Assembly (NCBI GenBank): GCA_036936605.1
Contig: JAUPFV010000005.1
Location: 187,424,958-187,488,957 of the forward strand
DNA: 64,000 bases
Source: Limnanthes douglasii subsp. nivea
Lineage: Eukaryota; Streptophyta; Magnoliopsida; Brassicales; Limnanthaceae
Direction: 5' to 3'
The notes beneath the pieces were generated by a model, which did not search any database, had not been told where the DNA came from, and was given only the letters and a program-made list of their open reading frames with translations. A program made the translations under genes and the position numbers. Positions 12,290 to 23,437 of the stretch are shown here, one piece after another. Positions within the stretch are counted from its first letter, which is position 1; every line of letters begins with the position of its first letter.

Positions 12290-12800
12290 CAAACAAGCTT
12301 GTATGGGTTGATAGAACACAACCTGTCAGTTATGCCTTTATGGGATGGATTCTGATCTGGTGATGGAGGCAGATAACGCTTAACATTTTTCGTGTTTGAG
12401 TAGGTAAACTCGGATAAAATAAAGGAAGGGTGATGCTTGTTAAACAAAACAGCGTATAGGGCCGTCACGTATAACTATAGTATGAGTTATTGCTCTGCTA
12501 ATGAATGACCAAAAAACTCTCAATGCAACCATTCGTAGATAGAAATGCACACCTAGGAAGTTTCACTGAAGATAGGTGCATAAACGAAAACTCCAAACGT
12601 CACATATTTGCCACATACCTACCGTTTAGGTGGCACCAGCGAGATCTAGCTAAGGAAAAAGAGCGTCGTGATGCTCTACTCTGCCGCAGTCCCATGAACT
12701 CAACTTTGTTTCCTTCCCGCGTGCAAAGCAATAGGCGCTGTGTTGTGGGTAAGTTTTGGGCCTGGGGGCAAAGAGATACCAGAAGAATGATTCATTAGGA
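12290..12800. other. Foreign insert of higher GC interrupting copia B
   Basis: In copia A the DNA linking the post-integrase region to RT is short (about 6780-6880). In copia B the same link is interrupted by ~500 bp. The right half (12490-12790) is close to 50% GC and open for 98 codons, with no similarity to copia protein. Base composition unlike its surroundings suggests DNA from another source; organellar DNA is one possibility. No organellar gene was recognised. Confidence 0.4.
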
Positions 12801-14270
12801 TCGACGAGCCATGAAAATAACTAACTTTCATATGTGGATTGACACTACGAAGGAAGAGTATAAATTGATGCAAGACAATGTGGTATGAGAACTTGTCCTA
12901 TTACCTAAAGATAATTTTTTTTATAATTCAGTTTACAAAATGAAATGAAATTCCATGCATAATACGGAAAAATATAAAGGATGCCTTGTAGTGAAATATT
13001 ATACCAAACATGAAGGGATTGATTTTATAGAAACATTCCCTCTAGTATTGACGAAGGATTCCTTTAGAAAAATCATTAAATTAGTTACGTACTTTGACTT
13101 TGAGCTTCATCAAATGGACGCAAAGACATATTTTTGGATGACAATATTGAGAAAACGATTTATATGATGCAACCGAAACACTTTGAAATAAGAAACTCAA
13201 AGAATATGATATGTCGGCTTAAAAACTCTATTTGTGGCCTTAAATACGCTTCTTGTTAGTGGTACCACAAATTCCTTTAGGTAATAGTCTCTTTTAGCTT
13301 TGAGAATAACTCAACTGCGGATTGTATATATCACAAATTCAGTGGTAGTAATTTCATAGTTTATGTATTATATGTTGATGGCATACTGCTTGCCTTGAAT
13401 AATAAGAAATTGTTACACACTATCAAACAATTCTATCAGACAGATTTGATATGAAAGATCCCGGTGATGCGGGTTTTGTGTTAGGATTCCAAATACATCG
13501 AGATCGCTCTCGTGGTATTTTTGGATTATCAAAGACATATATATATATATAAAGTGGATTACAACATCATGTACTGGAGATTGAGGAAATAAAAACGATC
13601 CATTATGCTTCGACAATTGGAAGTTCAATGTATGCTCAAGTTTGTACTAGACCATATGTTGCCTTTGTTGTGAATATGTTGGGAAGCTATGTTAGTTACA
13701 TATGCATGGAGCATTGGAAGTTAATGAAAAGAGTATTCTGATATCTACAAGGAACGGAAAAAGCCAATGTTGACATCTAAGAAGTTGGAAAGACTGAAGA
13801 TCATTGGGTGTTCTCACTAAGGTATTGGTGATTACATAGCCAAATTGAAAATCACTTTGGGAAATATATTCTTATTAATTGGAGTACAATTTCCTAGAAA
13901 AGTGTAAAACAAACACTTATCACATCGTCTATTATGGCGTCTTAGTTTGTTACGTGCTTCAAGGCATTAAACCAATTATTATGGCTGTAAAATTTTGTCA
14001 CTGGTTTACGCATCGTACAAGGGATGAAAGGTCCCATGTAGTTGTAAAGCGATAACAATTATGCAGTGTAGTACTCTAACACTAACAAGAACTCGTCTAA
14101 GTCCAAACACATAGACATAAATTTCTTATTTAGTTGTATAAAGAGTGTTCATATGAATATAGAGCACATCAGCACAAACTCCATGATAGTATATCCACTT
14201 ATAAAGGTGGTATCTCCTAATATTATCCATGAATACACATTATGATGGGTGTGTTTGATTTGGAGGATTT
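12800..14270 (+). pseudogene. Copia B RT and RNase H remnant
   Basis: VRELVLLPKD-like text (about 12880) leads into RT. YKGCLVVKYYTKHEGIDFIE (12972 on) and FPLVLTKDSFRKIIKLV match the copia RT start, and HQMDAKTYF (about 13110) matches the conserved QMDVKTAFLxG block. SICGLKYASC (about 13228) corresponds to SLYGLKQAPR. LYVDGILLALNNK (about 13370) is the catalytic YVDD with the second Asp changed to Gly. RNase H follows and ends before the PPT, with words such as SKSKHIDIN (about 14100). Frameshifts and a lost catalytic residue make it non-functional. Confidence 0.85.
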
Positions 14271-14324
14271 TTAGTTTCAGCAAGAGTTTTTGTAATATGA
14301 TTCAATTTATATTTTCAATGACGA

Positions 14325-14338
14325 TCCAAGTGGGATAT
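14325..14338 (+). promoter_or_regulatory. Polypurine tract of copia B
   Basis: CCAAGTGGGATAT lies directly before the TGTTGGAATAAT start of the 3' LTR. Confidence 0.65.
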
Positions 14339-14881
14339 TGTTGGAATAATTATGGGTCGTTATCTTTAATATATATTGTTCTCATTATCATAATGTAGTT
14401 TAATTAATAAGTAATTTGATTGATTATATTATATATAATCAAATAGGAATTTGGCATATAAGTGAACAAACGTTATGGAGATATAAACATGGTATCAGGG
14501 TTGAATTTGGGAACTTTAAAGGATTGATAAATTGATAAATAAATTTAGTGGTTTTCGATCACAAAACGACTAAATTAATAGAATTTATACAATTAGGGTT
14601 TCTAATTGTATTTCATATATGAAGGAGACTAATGTTAAAATATTCATTTAATCTAAATACAAAAGGTTACTCCTCTTTTTGGTGAAAGGAAGATCAATAA
14701 CCAACTTGCATCTAATGGGAGCTTGAAGTATGATTCAATTAATAATATAGACAACAAGAAAACTTGTAAGTACTTTATCTTGTGTCTGTTAGTTAATCAC
14801 AAGAATAAGAATTAATAGAAAGAGTTTATAATCCCGCACAATGATAAAACTATATTAGGCGATTCAGATTTATTTCTATCA
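14339..14881 (+). repeat. 3' LTR of copia B
   Basis: 543 bp, starting TGTTGGAATAAT and ending TTCTATCA. It aligns with 9610-10067 through AGGGTTTCTAATTGTATTTC, GATTCAATTAA and GATAAAACT words. Confidence 0.8.
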
Positions 14882-14886
14882 TATTT

Positions 14887-15007
14887 AGTACATAAATTAT
14901 TTTAAACTATAACAATACAAATGTGCATATTTTGTTCTTAAATAAAAATATTATTATTTATTTTATAATTTTAATTTATAAATAGATCTTAAAAGCATCA
15001 TAAGTTT

Positions 15008-15052
<45 letters not shown>

Positions 15053-17205
15053 TAATTCAATATTTATTCAATAAATTTATTTAAATAAATCCATTGAAAA
15101 AACGGAGTTCATAAATGAGTTCGTATCAAAACAAATCTAAAAAAATGATATTCACGACAACAAACATAATTTTGAAAACTATTTAGGACAAATATATATT
15201 TAAAAAAATATATGGTATCTTATATATTATAAGACATATATAGCATTGTAAGAATAATAATACAAATTATTCACCCTGATACATATCAGTGTCAAGTCAT
15301 CCGATAATTCGGATAATATTCACATAACCTTGTAATTACACACTGCCACATGAAAGTTTCAACTTAAACATGTAAATCTAAAGTAATTGTAGCGGCATCA
15401 AACATAATTCTCCGCAACAATTTAAGTATAAACACATATTGTTTAGATTTCCATCCATTTTATAACGACAAAGAACCATTTTTATTACGACAAAAAATGT
15501 GTTGATGGTAGTTGGACAATTATTCATGTCATTCATTGTGACGACATATGTTGCTCGTCGCATCGACTGTGAAAGTATATAACTCTTCATGTTATTTTTT
15601 AATACATATTAGAAATACAAATAGACAACACCCACTAATAAAAAATTGAAGGTCGAGGAAACATTATAAACAAATCAATTTTACTAATACCTCTATGCGC
15701 TAAAATCTTGTATCCACTTATCGGTTAAAAAAACTAATACTCATCCGGTATAAAAAATTTCAAACTAAATTCTATCAAAACTGAGTACTTTTGTTGGTAA
15801 AAGTTACTCATGTGATGGAAAGAAATTCTATTTACTTATATGTGAGTTATATGGAAATATATATGTATGTATATATATATACAATATGGTAAAAAGAAGA
15901 GTTAAAGCACAACTTATCAATTGTAAAGTAGGTCCGCATAATGAAAATGAATACTGTACAAAATCTAAAAGGATTAAAAAGTTTTGTAAAATTTTATTAA
16001 GATTTCAAAAACTATTAAACTTAATACACATCATTCTATGTGAGTTAAATAGTCTGTTAGCCCGCAGTGATAAAAGCTTTTGTATAACAGGTAAAGCATA
16101 CTACTATTGGTACAACTATGAAACTGTTAGTGCATTTAAAAACTTCAATGCATAAGTTAAGAAATTAGATTTAAAGTTCTATATAGTGAGAATGCCATAC
16201 ATTATTTTTCAAATGAATTTTCTTGTTTTTAAAAAGAGCATGAGATAATCCACTAGTGATATCCCACGACAAAATGGTTTCGATGAGAAAATATATAGAA
16301 CTGTAACTAAAATATTAACATTAGTTTATTGAAAATATATATTATATCATCGTCGAAAAGTTTGAAATTATTAATTATTTCCATTTTATTGTTCACATAA
16401 AACCTTCAATGACTTATCTCTTGTTTTGTGCGCATCACTATGTTGGTTAATAAAATTTAAATATGAACTTGTGGAGTGAAATTGCGTTAACATCATACCA
16501 TATTATTAATCCATTCCCATAAAAAAAACTCAAATGCCTTGATATAAACAATGGAAATTAAGTAAACCAAATATTGGTTGCTTCAAATTATATGAATGTT
16601 TTACTTTTTTTTGTAAGATTATAAATACAATAAAATTCAAAGATAAAAAAGACTATAAAATGTGTTTTTTTTCTTACATAAGAAATAACAAAGTTCATAA
16701 GAAATTAGATTTGGATCTCAATATTGTGTTTGAATCTTAAGAATAATAATACTTTTAGCATGCTTATATAGAAGAATGAAATCAGTGCAAAAAGATGTTT
16801 TGAGATCTACACATTTAGTTGAATAACAACCAGAAGAGATTTATGAATCAAAAGGAAAGAATGTATAAAAATTTAGGATTCGATCAGATGACCCTCAGAC
16901 GATTTGGGTTTACCAAATCGATAAAACAATATAAAAAATATAAGAATGTATACTTTTGATTTTTTTTTAAAATCTTATAACAAAACAATGTCTTTTAAAG
17001 ATTTTAAGTTTTGACATAATTGTATAAACGATGAGATGGATTCAATCATGTCAAATCATACTTGTAAATTGGTTTTATCTTTGGATTCATGATCACTTAG
17101 ATATAAGTATGTTGTTTCAAAACAATATCCCATAAATAGAACCAATCAATTATTTAATATTAGATTGCTTGGTAAAGTTTTTAACAAAATAAAGATATAT
17201 ATTAC

Positions 17206-17271
<66 letters not shown>

Positions 17272-17436
17272 TATAGTTGAGAGAACCATGAGTATAAACT
17301 GTCGTTTATTCATTAGAATATAATCTTATATATATATCAAATGGTATAAAAACATCATTTAAATATAAATGTTGACGAGCAGCGTACGTAAACCAACATG
17401 GAATATTTTTGTTTTGGGTGATTAATCAAAACTATA
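14887..17436. other. AT-rich non-coding DNA
   Basis: No gene supported. It includes (AT)n tracts at 15010-15048 and 17209-17269. Near 15390-15570 words such as TTACGACAAAAAATG, TGACGACATATG and GCTCGTCGCATCGA resemble subterminal repeats of CACTA-like transposons, but no ends were found. A short open frame at 15886-16155 has no recognisable motif. Confidence 0.5.
17209..17269. repeat. (AT)30 microsatellite
   Basis: About 60 bases of uninterrupted alternating AT. Confidence 0.9.
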
Positions 17437-17438
17437 TA

Positions 17439-18168
17439 CACTAGAAACTCTATAAAATAATACACTTGGGACCACCAAAATTTATTAATTAAAAGAGTTA
17501 TTAATTAATCGATAAATTAATAATTATTAATTTATATATTAATTAATATTTTATTAGTTTATAGTAAAATACTTAGTTTACAAACATCTTTCAAGCTTCC
17601 ACTTAATTATTGTACAGTATACAATGCATTTATATCAAATGAAGGGCCCAATTTAAAATAAACATTCAATCTTCCACCTTATTATGCTTCTTGTGTTCAA
17701 TGTATCACCTTATGCACATTAAAAATATTTTCTATATAAATATAAGATCAAAATAAGTTAACACAAACAAATCATACACACAACATCCATGTCTCACTCA
17801 GAAATTGCAAAAATTGGGTTCATGGTAACTATGGTTTGCAGGTGAGTCAAGCGACAATATCAAATACAGTTAAGCGGTCTTTAGAGCATCTCTCACTTGC
17901 TCCCGAAAGAGGCGATGTTAAGCGACACAAACCGGAAATTGAGCCATTTTTCAAGAAACCTTCATAAATCATTCATGTAATATGCTATACATAAGAAATT
18001 ATTAATTTATTTTTTATATGGGGTCTAAAGAAATTATAAAAAATGTACTATCTTATAATTTTAGCGAATTATTAATTTAGCACCCTATCCCTGAGTCGGG
18101 ACCGACCAAAAATATTATCTTAGAGAGTTTATTAAATAATCGAGTATTAGTTTATCGAGTTTCTACTG
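17439..18168 (+). mobile_element. Pogo/Emigrant-type (Tc1/mariner superfamily) element
   Basis: The left end CACTAGAAACTCTATAAAAT and the reverse complement of the right end, CAGTAGAAACTCGATAAACT, form a terminal inverted repeat of about 25 bp. Similarity is looser further in (TTGGGACCACC versus TTGGTCGGTCCCGAC, then TAAATTAATAATT). TA flanks both ends (17437-17438, 18169-18170). The sequence CAGTA-AAACCTC-ATAAATTAATA with TA duplication is known for plant Emigrant MITEs and the related Lemi1 pogo-like transposons. The element is 730 bp, too short for a transposase gene, so it is non-autonomous, but it keeps a small coding-like segment. Confidence 0.8.
17842..17967 (+). pseudogene. Transposase N-terminal fragment inside the pogo-like element
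   Basis: An open stretch of 41 codons reads VSQATISNTVKRSLEHL and continues to a stop. The pattern SQxTISxTVKRS resembles the helix-turn-helix of CENP-B/pogo-type transposases. The catalytic domain is absent. A codon-like segment inside a pogo-type element fits an internally deleted derivative of an autonomous transposon. Assignment rests on motif similarity only. Confidence 0.5.
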
Positions 18169-18170
18169 TA

Positions 18171-20201
18171 AGTTGTTAATCAATACACAGTTTAAAGTAA
18201 ATATTTAAAATGATATGAAATGTTTGATTAATTGTTAGTATTTGATACTTTTAGGCACAACAACGTAGATGCGTGCATGTAGCCTAAAGTATGATGTTTA
18301 TACGATGGTCATTGTTTGTATATACAAAAATGATATACTAATTTTAAATAACAATATAAAAATAAATATGGAAATGCAAATGTTATTTTCTTCTACTTCA
18401 AAATGAAAGATATTGAAAATTTATACATTATTCTCAAGTGTATCTCACTATATTGAATATGTACTTGAAAAGTTTAAATATTATTTAATCAAGGATATAA
18501 CTACATAATTTTATCTTAGTTTCAAACTTGTAAAGAATAATTAAAGATATGTGCATCAACCAAAATATAATAGTGCCTTAGTAAGCCTCATACACACGAG
18601 TTTATACAATATGATAGATGTTATCTTTAAGGTTATTAAATTGAGTTAATTTCCCATAAAATGAAAGTATCTAACACTAGAACTCTATTGAGCGGACTCT
18701 TGGATATTTGAAAACAAAATGTATTCTAAGTTTCTAGAAGTACATGATGGGTACATATATGAAAGTTGGGTCACTAGTCTAATTGATAACAAATCAACTA
18801 CAACGTCTTTATTGACCTTTACATATCATGTTGTTTCTTAGGTTTCAAAAAACAAACACGCATATTGCATTTAATTATCAAATTTGATATTATATCGTTA
18901 GCCAAAAAATAAGTATAAGCTAAATGTTGAGAGTTCTATTAGTGAAATTATCAAATTTAAATAAATTTTAATATGATTCATACATGTGATATGTATTTGT
19001 ATAAATAATAGGAAACTAAAAGAATCATACTTATAATGGTACCTCTCACTAGAGTTTCAATTTCTTTATAAAAATATCTTGAATGGAGATAAACATTGCC
19101 ATAAAATAAGATTGAGGAAGAATTTAAGGCAAAATAACATATACCAAGAAAAGACTCATGAGTTCAAATATTTGAGCTACTATGTCTTGACTTAATCCGA
19201 TGGACAATTCGGACTATGACCAGTATAATAAAATTCCAAACATGACAAATGTATTAATGTTAACTAAGCTAGTTGTTGGTCACTTCAAACCAGATTATTA
19301 ATGGGTCCTTAAACTTGACCCGACTTCATGTTCCGACCCAATAAACCCAATCAGAATTTATTACTAGCACACAACTTAATTATCTATCTACACGCTAAAA
19401 ATTAACTTCTTCAAAACACTCAAAACACTTTACGAGATTACCCTCAGACAGAAATAAACCACACAAAAGACTATAACACATTCACATGTTTCAAGACATA
19501 AGAAATCATACCATATGTTTACATGAAAACATATTATATTCAACACACTATGACACGTTGCATGAGTGTCATTGTCTACAGTATATTTGAGTCTTAAAAA
19601 TAAAAACAACAATTTCTATAACGATATTAATTCAGAGATACCTAAATTTTTCAGACCAGACCTATAATTATAGGTCAATGGTCACCATAACGAGTATGTC
19701 TCGTTGTAGCAAGCTGGTGAACCTAACCTACTGATGAATATTTCCATCAACTTTGTTGTGCTAACAATCCAGATTTGCGCAACGATAACCTTTTACCATG
19801 AACAAAATCTTGTTATTATGACAACATGTGTTCAAATGACAATTGGATTGTTATACCTATTACTCGTTGCATTGCATTGTTATACCTATTACTCGTTGCA
19901 ACGATACTTTTTGTCTCGTTGCGAGGAATGAAAATATGGATAACTAATTATATCATCATTTAAAATGATTATTTAAATACTTGTAATTTACATTGATCTC
20001 CTGGTATGTCTCGAGCTTATAAATATAATAGATTGGTTAGGTAGTAAGATAATAAAGAAACTATCCATATTTTCAAATTTCTAACTTTTTCCACTATCTC
20101 TTTTCTCATTTACAAAGTTTATCAAAATTTACTAATTTCTTATTTTTTGCATGAAGAGATAAATATTCTCTATATTCCAAAAAATATTCTAAAAAAACTT
20201 A
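18171..20201. other. AT-rich non-coding DNA
   Basis: No gene is supported. Near 19690-19930 there are repeated CGTTGCA/CTCGTTG words and a 28-bp direct duplication of TTGTTATACCTATTACTCGT (at about 19849 and 19877). Such words are common in subterminal parts of CACTA elements; no bounding ends were found. Confidence 0.5.
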
Positions 20202-20511
20202 TGTTAGAGTTCATATCTAGTAACGCCGAGCTACAAGATAAAGTAGGCGGCGGAAAACACAGATTAAGAAAGATGAAAAATAGAAAAGATGGATAATCTC
20301 TAACCCTAGGTAGGTCAGAGTATAAGAGACTTTAGAGAAAACTCAAATTCTATTAAAAAACATCCGCGACAAAACTAGAGTTTGAGAGCCTTTTATAAAA
20401 TTTCTCGAAACCCTAGCCCAAAATTACAGCTTGTTCCTTAGGAAATAAAATAAAGCCCAACCCAATTTCAAAGCGATTGGAGCTGGTTAAGTATTTTAAT
20501 AAAATCCAACA
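20202..20511 (-). repeat. Candidate solo LTR (310 bp)
   Basis: Read on the minus strand it starts TGTTGGATTTTATT and ends ATGAACTCTAACA, with a TATA-like TTTTATAAAAGG in the middle and a CTAGGGTTTCGAG leader-like stretch, an arrangement typical of a plant LTR. No partner LTR, primer site or PPT is adjacent and no matching 5-bp duplication is visible. It does not match the LTRs of Tat-1 or Tat-2. It may have replaced the missing 3' end of Tat-1. Confidence 0.4.
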
Positions 20512-20560
20512 AAAATAGATAGATGTAGAAAATTCACGAAAAGAGCAAAAAAGGGTTTAA

Positions 20561-22641
20561 ATGATGGAATTTAAAGCCCGCGCAACTACATCATCCTCTC
20601 CTTCGGAAGAATTAGCCCACGAATTCTCAGCTTCATCATCCTCAGCACACATTGGTAAAAGACACCATGTGCTTCACGTTGAAAATGTTATGGGTCTTCA
20701 TGTGGCTAGGTAGCTTCAATCTGTATGCATTGAGATTAATCTTTTCAATAATTTCAAACGAACCCACCTTCCTCGCGAAGCTCAAGATGATCATCTAAAA
20801 AAGCAATGTAGAATGCGAGATGATATAATTTTTCGATTACCAACAAAATGTGAAACTAAACTGGATTGTAAAGCATATGAATTGGTGGTATATCATGAGA
20901 TCATCAATTAGATTCTTCAGTTCCCACTGGATCCGACTATAGTGAAGTACTTCGAACTTTTAAACCTCTGCCCTACACAAGCAACACAAAATTTATAGTT
21001 CACACTATTTTCAGTAATTATGGCTTCTAGACTAAGCCAAACCCCTCTTTTCATCAAAGACTTCATCGACATGAAGAGACTTTTGAAAGGACCGGCATTG
21101 ACTTTCTAATATCTGACACTTGCCAATGATTTCAAAATTATCAACGATCTTCTCGAAGCTTATAAATTATGGAAACAAAGATTTGTCTTTATATCCGTAG
21201 CTTGGGAGAATGAGAAACAAATATCTGAAGATAACCCTTCAAAGCTCAACCTTATTTGGAGAAGCAACAGTAAGTTATCTTATTATTTCTTCTGATCTTT
21301 TATGACTTACATCAATTTTTTACACATATTGCTACTTACTCATGAATTTAGAAGAGGTACAATGGTCGAAAGAAAGATGCACTAACTATTTTTACCAGGT
21401 TGGCCACTTGGGCAAAAATGGAATGGGGCAATGGATTCCATTCAGATTTTCAACCTATAAACTTCATCACTAGTCATTTGTGGAGGATCACCCTGGGTGC
21501 GGACCTCCCCAAAAAGTTAATGAAGCCACCTAACGCACAACTTGATGTGAAGAGATTGTTAGCACCTGACAATAAGGTTATTTTGCATGTGCGAAACAGA
21601 TTTAATATTCATCTTTCCTTGAAAAATAAATGGAAAAATAAAAAACAACTAGTACATCTGGTGCTAGCCCTTCAACCAAACCGAAGCCACAAAAGAAGGA
21701 GGCTAAGACCAAAAGGAAAGAAACTAAAGTTAGCCTTCCAAAAATCAAAGAAGAAGTCGAGGCTGAACCTTCTTTAAAAAGAAAGAAAACTACTTCCCTA
21801 ATGAAAAAGAGCACTTCGAAAACTTCACTTGCTAAGAGAGCAGAAAACAATTATGAAGAAACTGTTTTAGAAGTGCCTTATGCCGAAGCTGATGAAAGTG
21901 CAGTAGAAGATCATCGAGGAGAAACTTCAGTAAAAAATCATCAAAGAGACAATGCATTGGAAGATCACCAATGAGATAACTATTTCTATCCTGATGACCC
22001 CATTAGTGCAGATGAGCTTCAAAACCTCTAAAAAGATATGGATCTGAGGGTCTAACATATCCAAGAAAAACTTTAACAAATTGGTCGTCAGGTTATTGCT
22101 TCTGTTCTAACTGAAAGGTTCAATCCAGATCTTCCTCTATCTCCCTTATTCTCTGCTCTTATGCCTTTCAATGATCAAAGGTTCATTCCTATCCAAGAAC
22201 CATCCGAATAAGGTTTACTTGTACTGCAAGCCTTTTCCAATCTTGAATCAACAGTAAAAACATTATGCACCGAAATAAATTCTTCTCGAAGCCATTTGGA
22301 AATCATTGATACAGATATGAGTTGATATAAAAAAGATGTTGTTGCAGATAAAAGGATGAGAGAAATAATTGGTAAACAAATCGAGGACGAATTTCATGTG
22401 TTCCAGGCTGACAGGTCGGAATTTATCAAAGGAGCCATCCACCTCAAACGTCATATACGCAGCATTCCCAAAAGCAAATCTGTCAAGCTTTTAGGAACTG
22501 GTCCCCATAGATAACCGTCCCAATGAAGCCTTTGACCTCGTTTCAACTCATTCCTGCAAAGAGACAGAGTCATAAGAAAATGAAAATGCTAGTGAACAAA
22601 AAAGAGATTCATCCGAAGAGAACTCTAAGGAGGATGATTAA
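20561..22641 (+). pseudogene. Antisense extra ORF of Tat-1 with conserved intron
   Basis: The + strand encodes a decayed homologue of the antisense protein of Tat-2. Matching blocks include LQFPLDPTIVKYFELLNLCP (about 20912; Tat-2 has LRFPLDPEIVRYFHLIKLCP), IMASRLS (about 21017), NDFKIINDLLEAYKLWKQ (about 21126) and FVFISVAWENEKQ (about 21183). A likely intron, 21270-21351 (GTAAGT...TTTAG, 82 bp), follows W-R-S-N in phase 1, the same place as in Tat-2. Exon 2 contains TWAKMEWGNGFHSDF and SHLW, then a Lys-rich and an acidic part ending in a stop at 22639-22641. Stops and at least one frameshift (between 21354 and 21400) are present. The family may correspond to Pfam 'putative gypsy type transposon' (Transposase_28); this was not tested. 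Confidence 0.75.
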
Positions 22642-22937
22642 TTGTCATTTCTTTTTGTCTATATTTTGAAGTCGTATTTTGTTGTTGATGACTTATTTTA
22701 TGAATGCTTAATTTCTTGGCATTCAAAAATATCTTTTGTAAGATCGGATTGTGACTTTAATGAAAAAAAAACTCTTCTTCTTTCCACATTTATTTAACAA
22801 TTTTTACCTTATCATGCATACTTTTAATTTCATAAACAAGTCATAAGTACCTTGAATTCCAATATACGTCACACATATATTTGTAACTTACCAAATAAAA
22901 ACAGTTCACTTATAATATCTTAGCACGCTGAATAAAT

Positions 22938-23150
22938 TGAGTGTGTTCAGAGAACGTAGCGCCTCAGATAATATTAGTGCATTTAGAAGACGTAGCACCT
23001 CAAATAACATGAGTGCATTTAGAAGACGTAGCACCTCGAATAACATGAGTTCATTTAGAAGATGTAACACCTCGAATAAAATGAGTGCATTTAGAAGACA
23101 TATCACCTCGAATAGAATGAGTACGTTTAGAAGACGTATCACCTTGGATA
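22938..23150. repeat. 36-bp minisatellite between the antisense gene and pol of Tat-1
   Basis: Six or so tandem units of 36 bp follow the pattern GTGCATTTAGAAGACGTAGC ACCTCAAATAACATGA. They stay open on both strands, giving 12-residue repeats (SAFRRRSTSNNM) on the + strand. Tandem repeats between pol and the 3' LTR are known in Tat/Ogre elements. Neighbouring units differ by one to four bases. Confidence 0.9.
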
Positions 23151-23437
23151 TGGTTGTTTCTTCGAACAATGCTTAAAAAACGTATAACACTTTGAATCAA
23201 AACAGTTACTCTTAGTCGAAAACTTCAAAGTTGACCAGTCTTTGACCAGTTACCAAAATAATATAAATAATTTTATTTGAAACAACCATTGGCCAAAAAA
23301 ATAATTTTATTAATGACTTTGAGTATGTACATGACACCTTATTCAAACCTCCCTGGACCAAGAGGGTAGGAAATAGTGTGTTGATTATTCAAAAAAATCT
23401 TAAAAAAACAAAATCATTCCCAATATAGTTTTAAATG

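Larger units (their letters stand above)
9610..14881 (+). mobile_element. Ty1/copia retrotransposon B with perfect 5-bp target duplication
   Basis: The LTRs at 9610-10067 and 14339-14881 are flanked by an identical TATTT (9605-9609 and 14882-14886), the 5-bp duplication expected for copia insertion. The internal region carries integrase, RT and RNase H remnants in copia order, a primer-site remnant after the 5' LTR and a PPT before the 3' LTR. The element is inactive: frames are broken, gag is not recognisable, and a ~500-bp foreign-looking segment (12290-12800) separates integrase from RT. Confidence 0.88.

Noticed and set aside
12505..12798. 98-codon open frame as a host gene
   Set aside because: No recognisable motif and no splice or promoter context; kept only as part of a foreign-looking insert.
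20000..20560. 3' LTR of Tat-1
   Set aside because: No match to the TGTTAAG...CTTAACA LTR at 29038-29404; the LTR-like unit here has different ends.
22938..23150. Regular ~36-bp repeats resembling a CRISPR array
   Set aside because: Units are directly tandem without unique spacers, in a plant retrotransposon.
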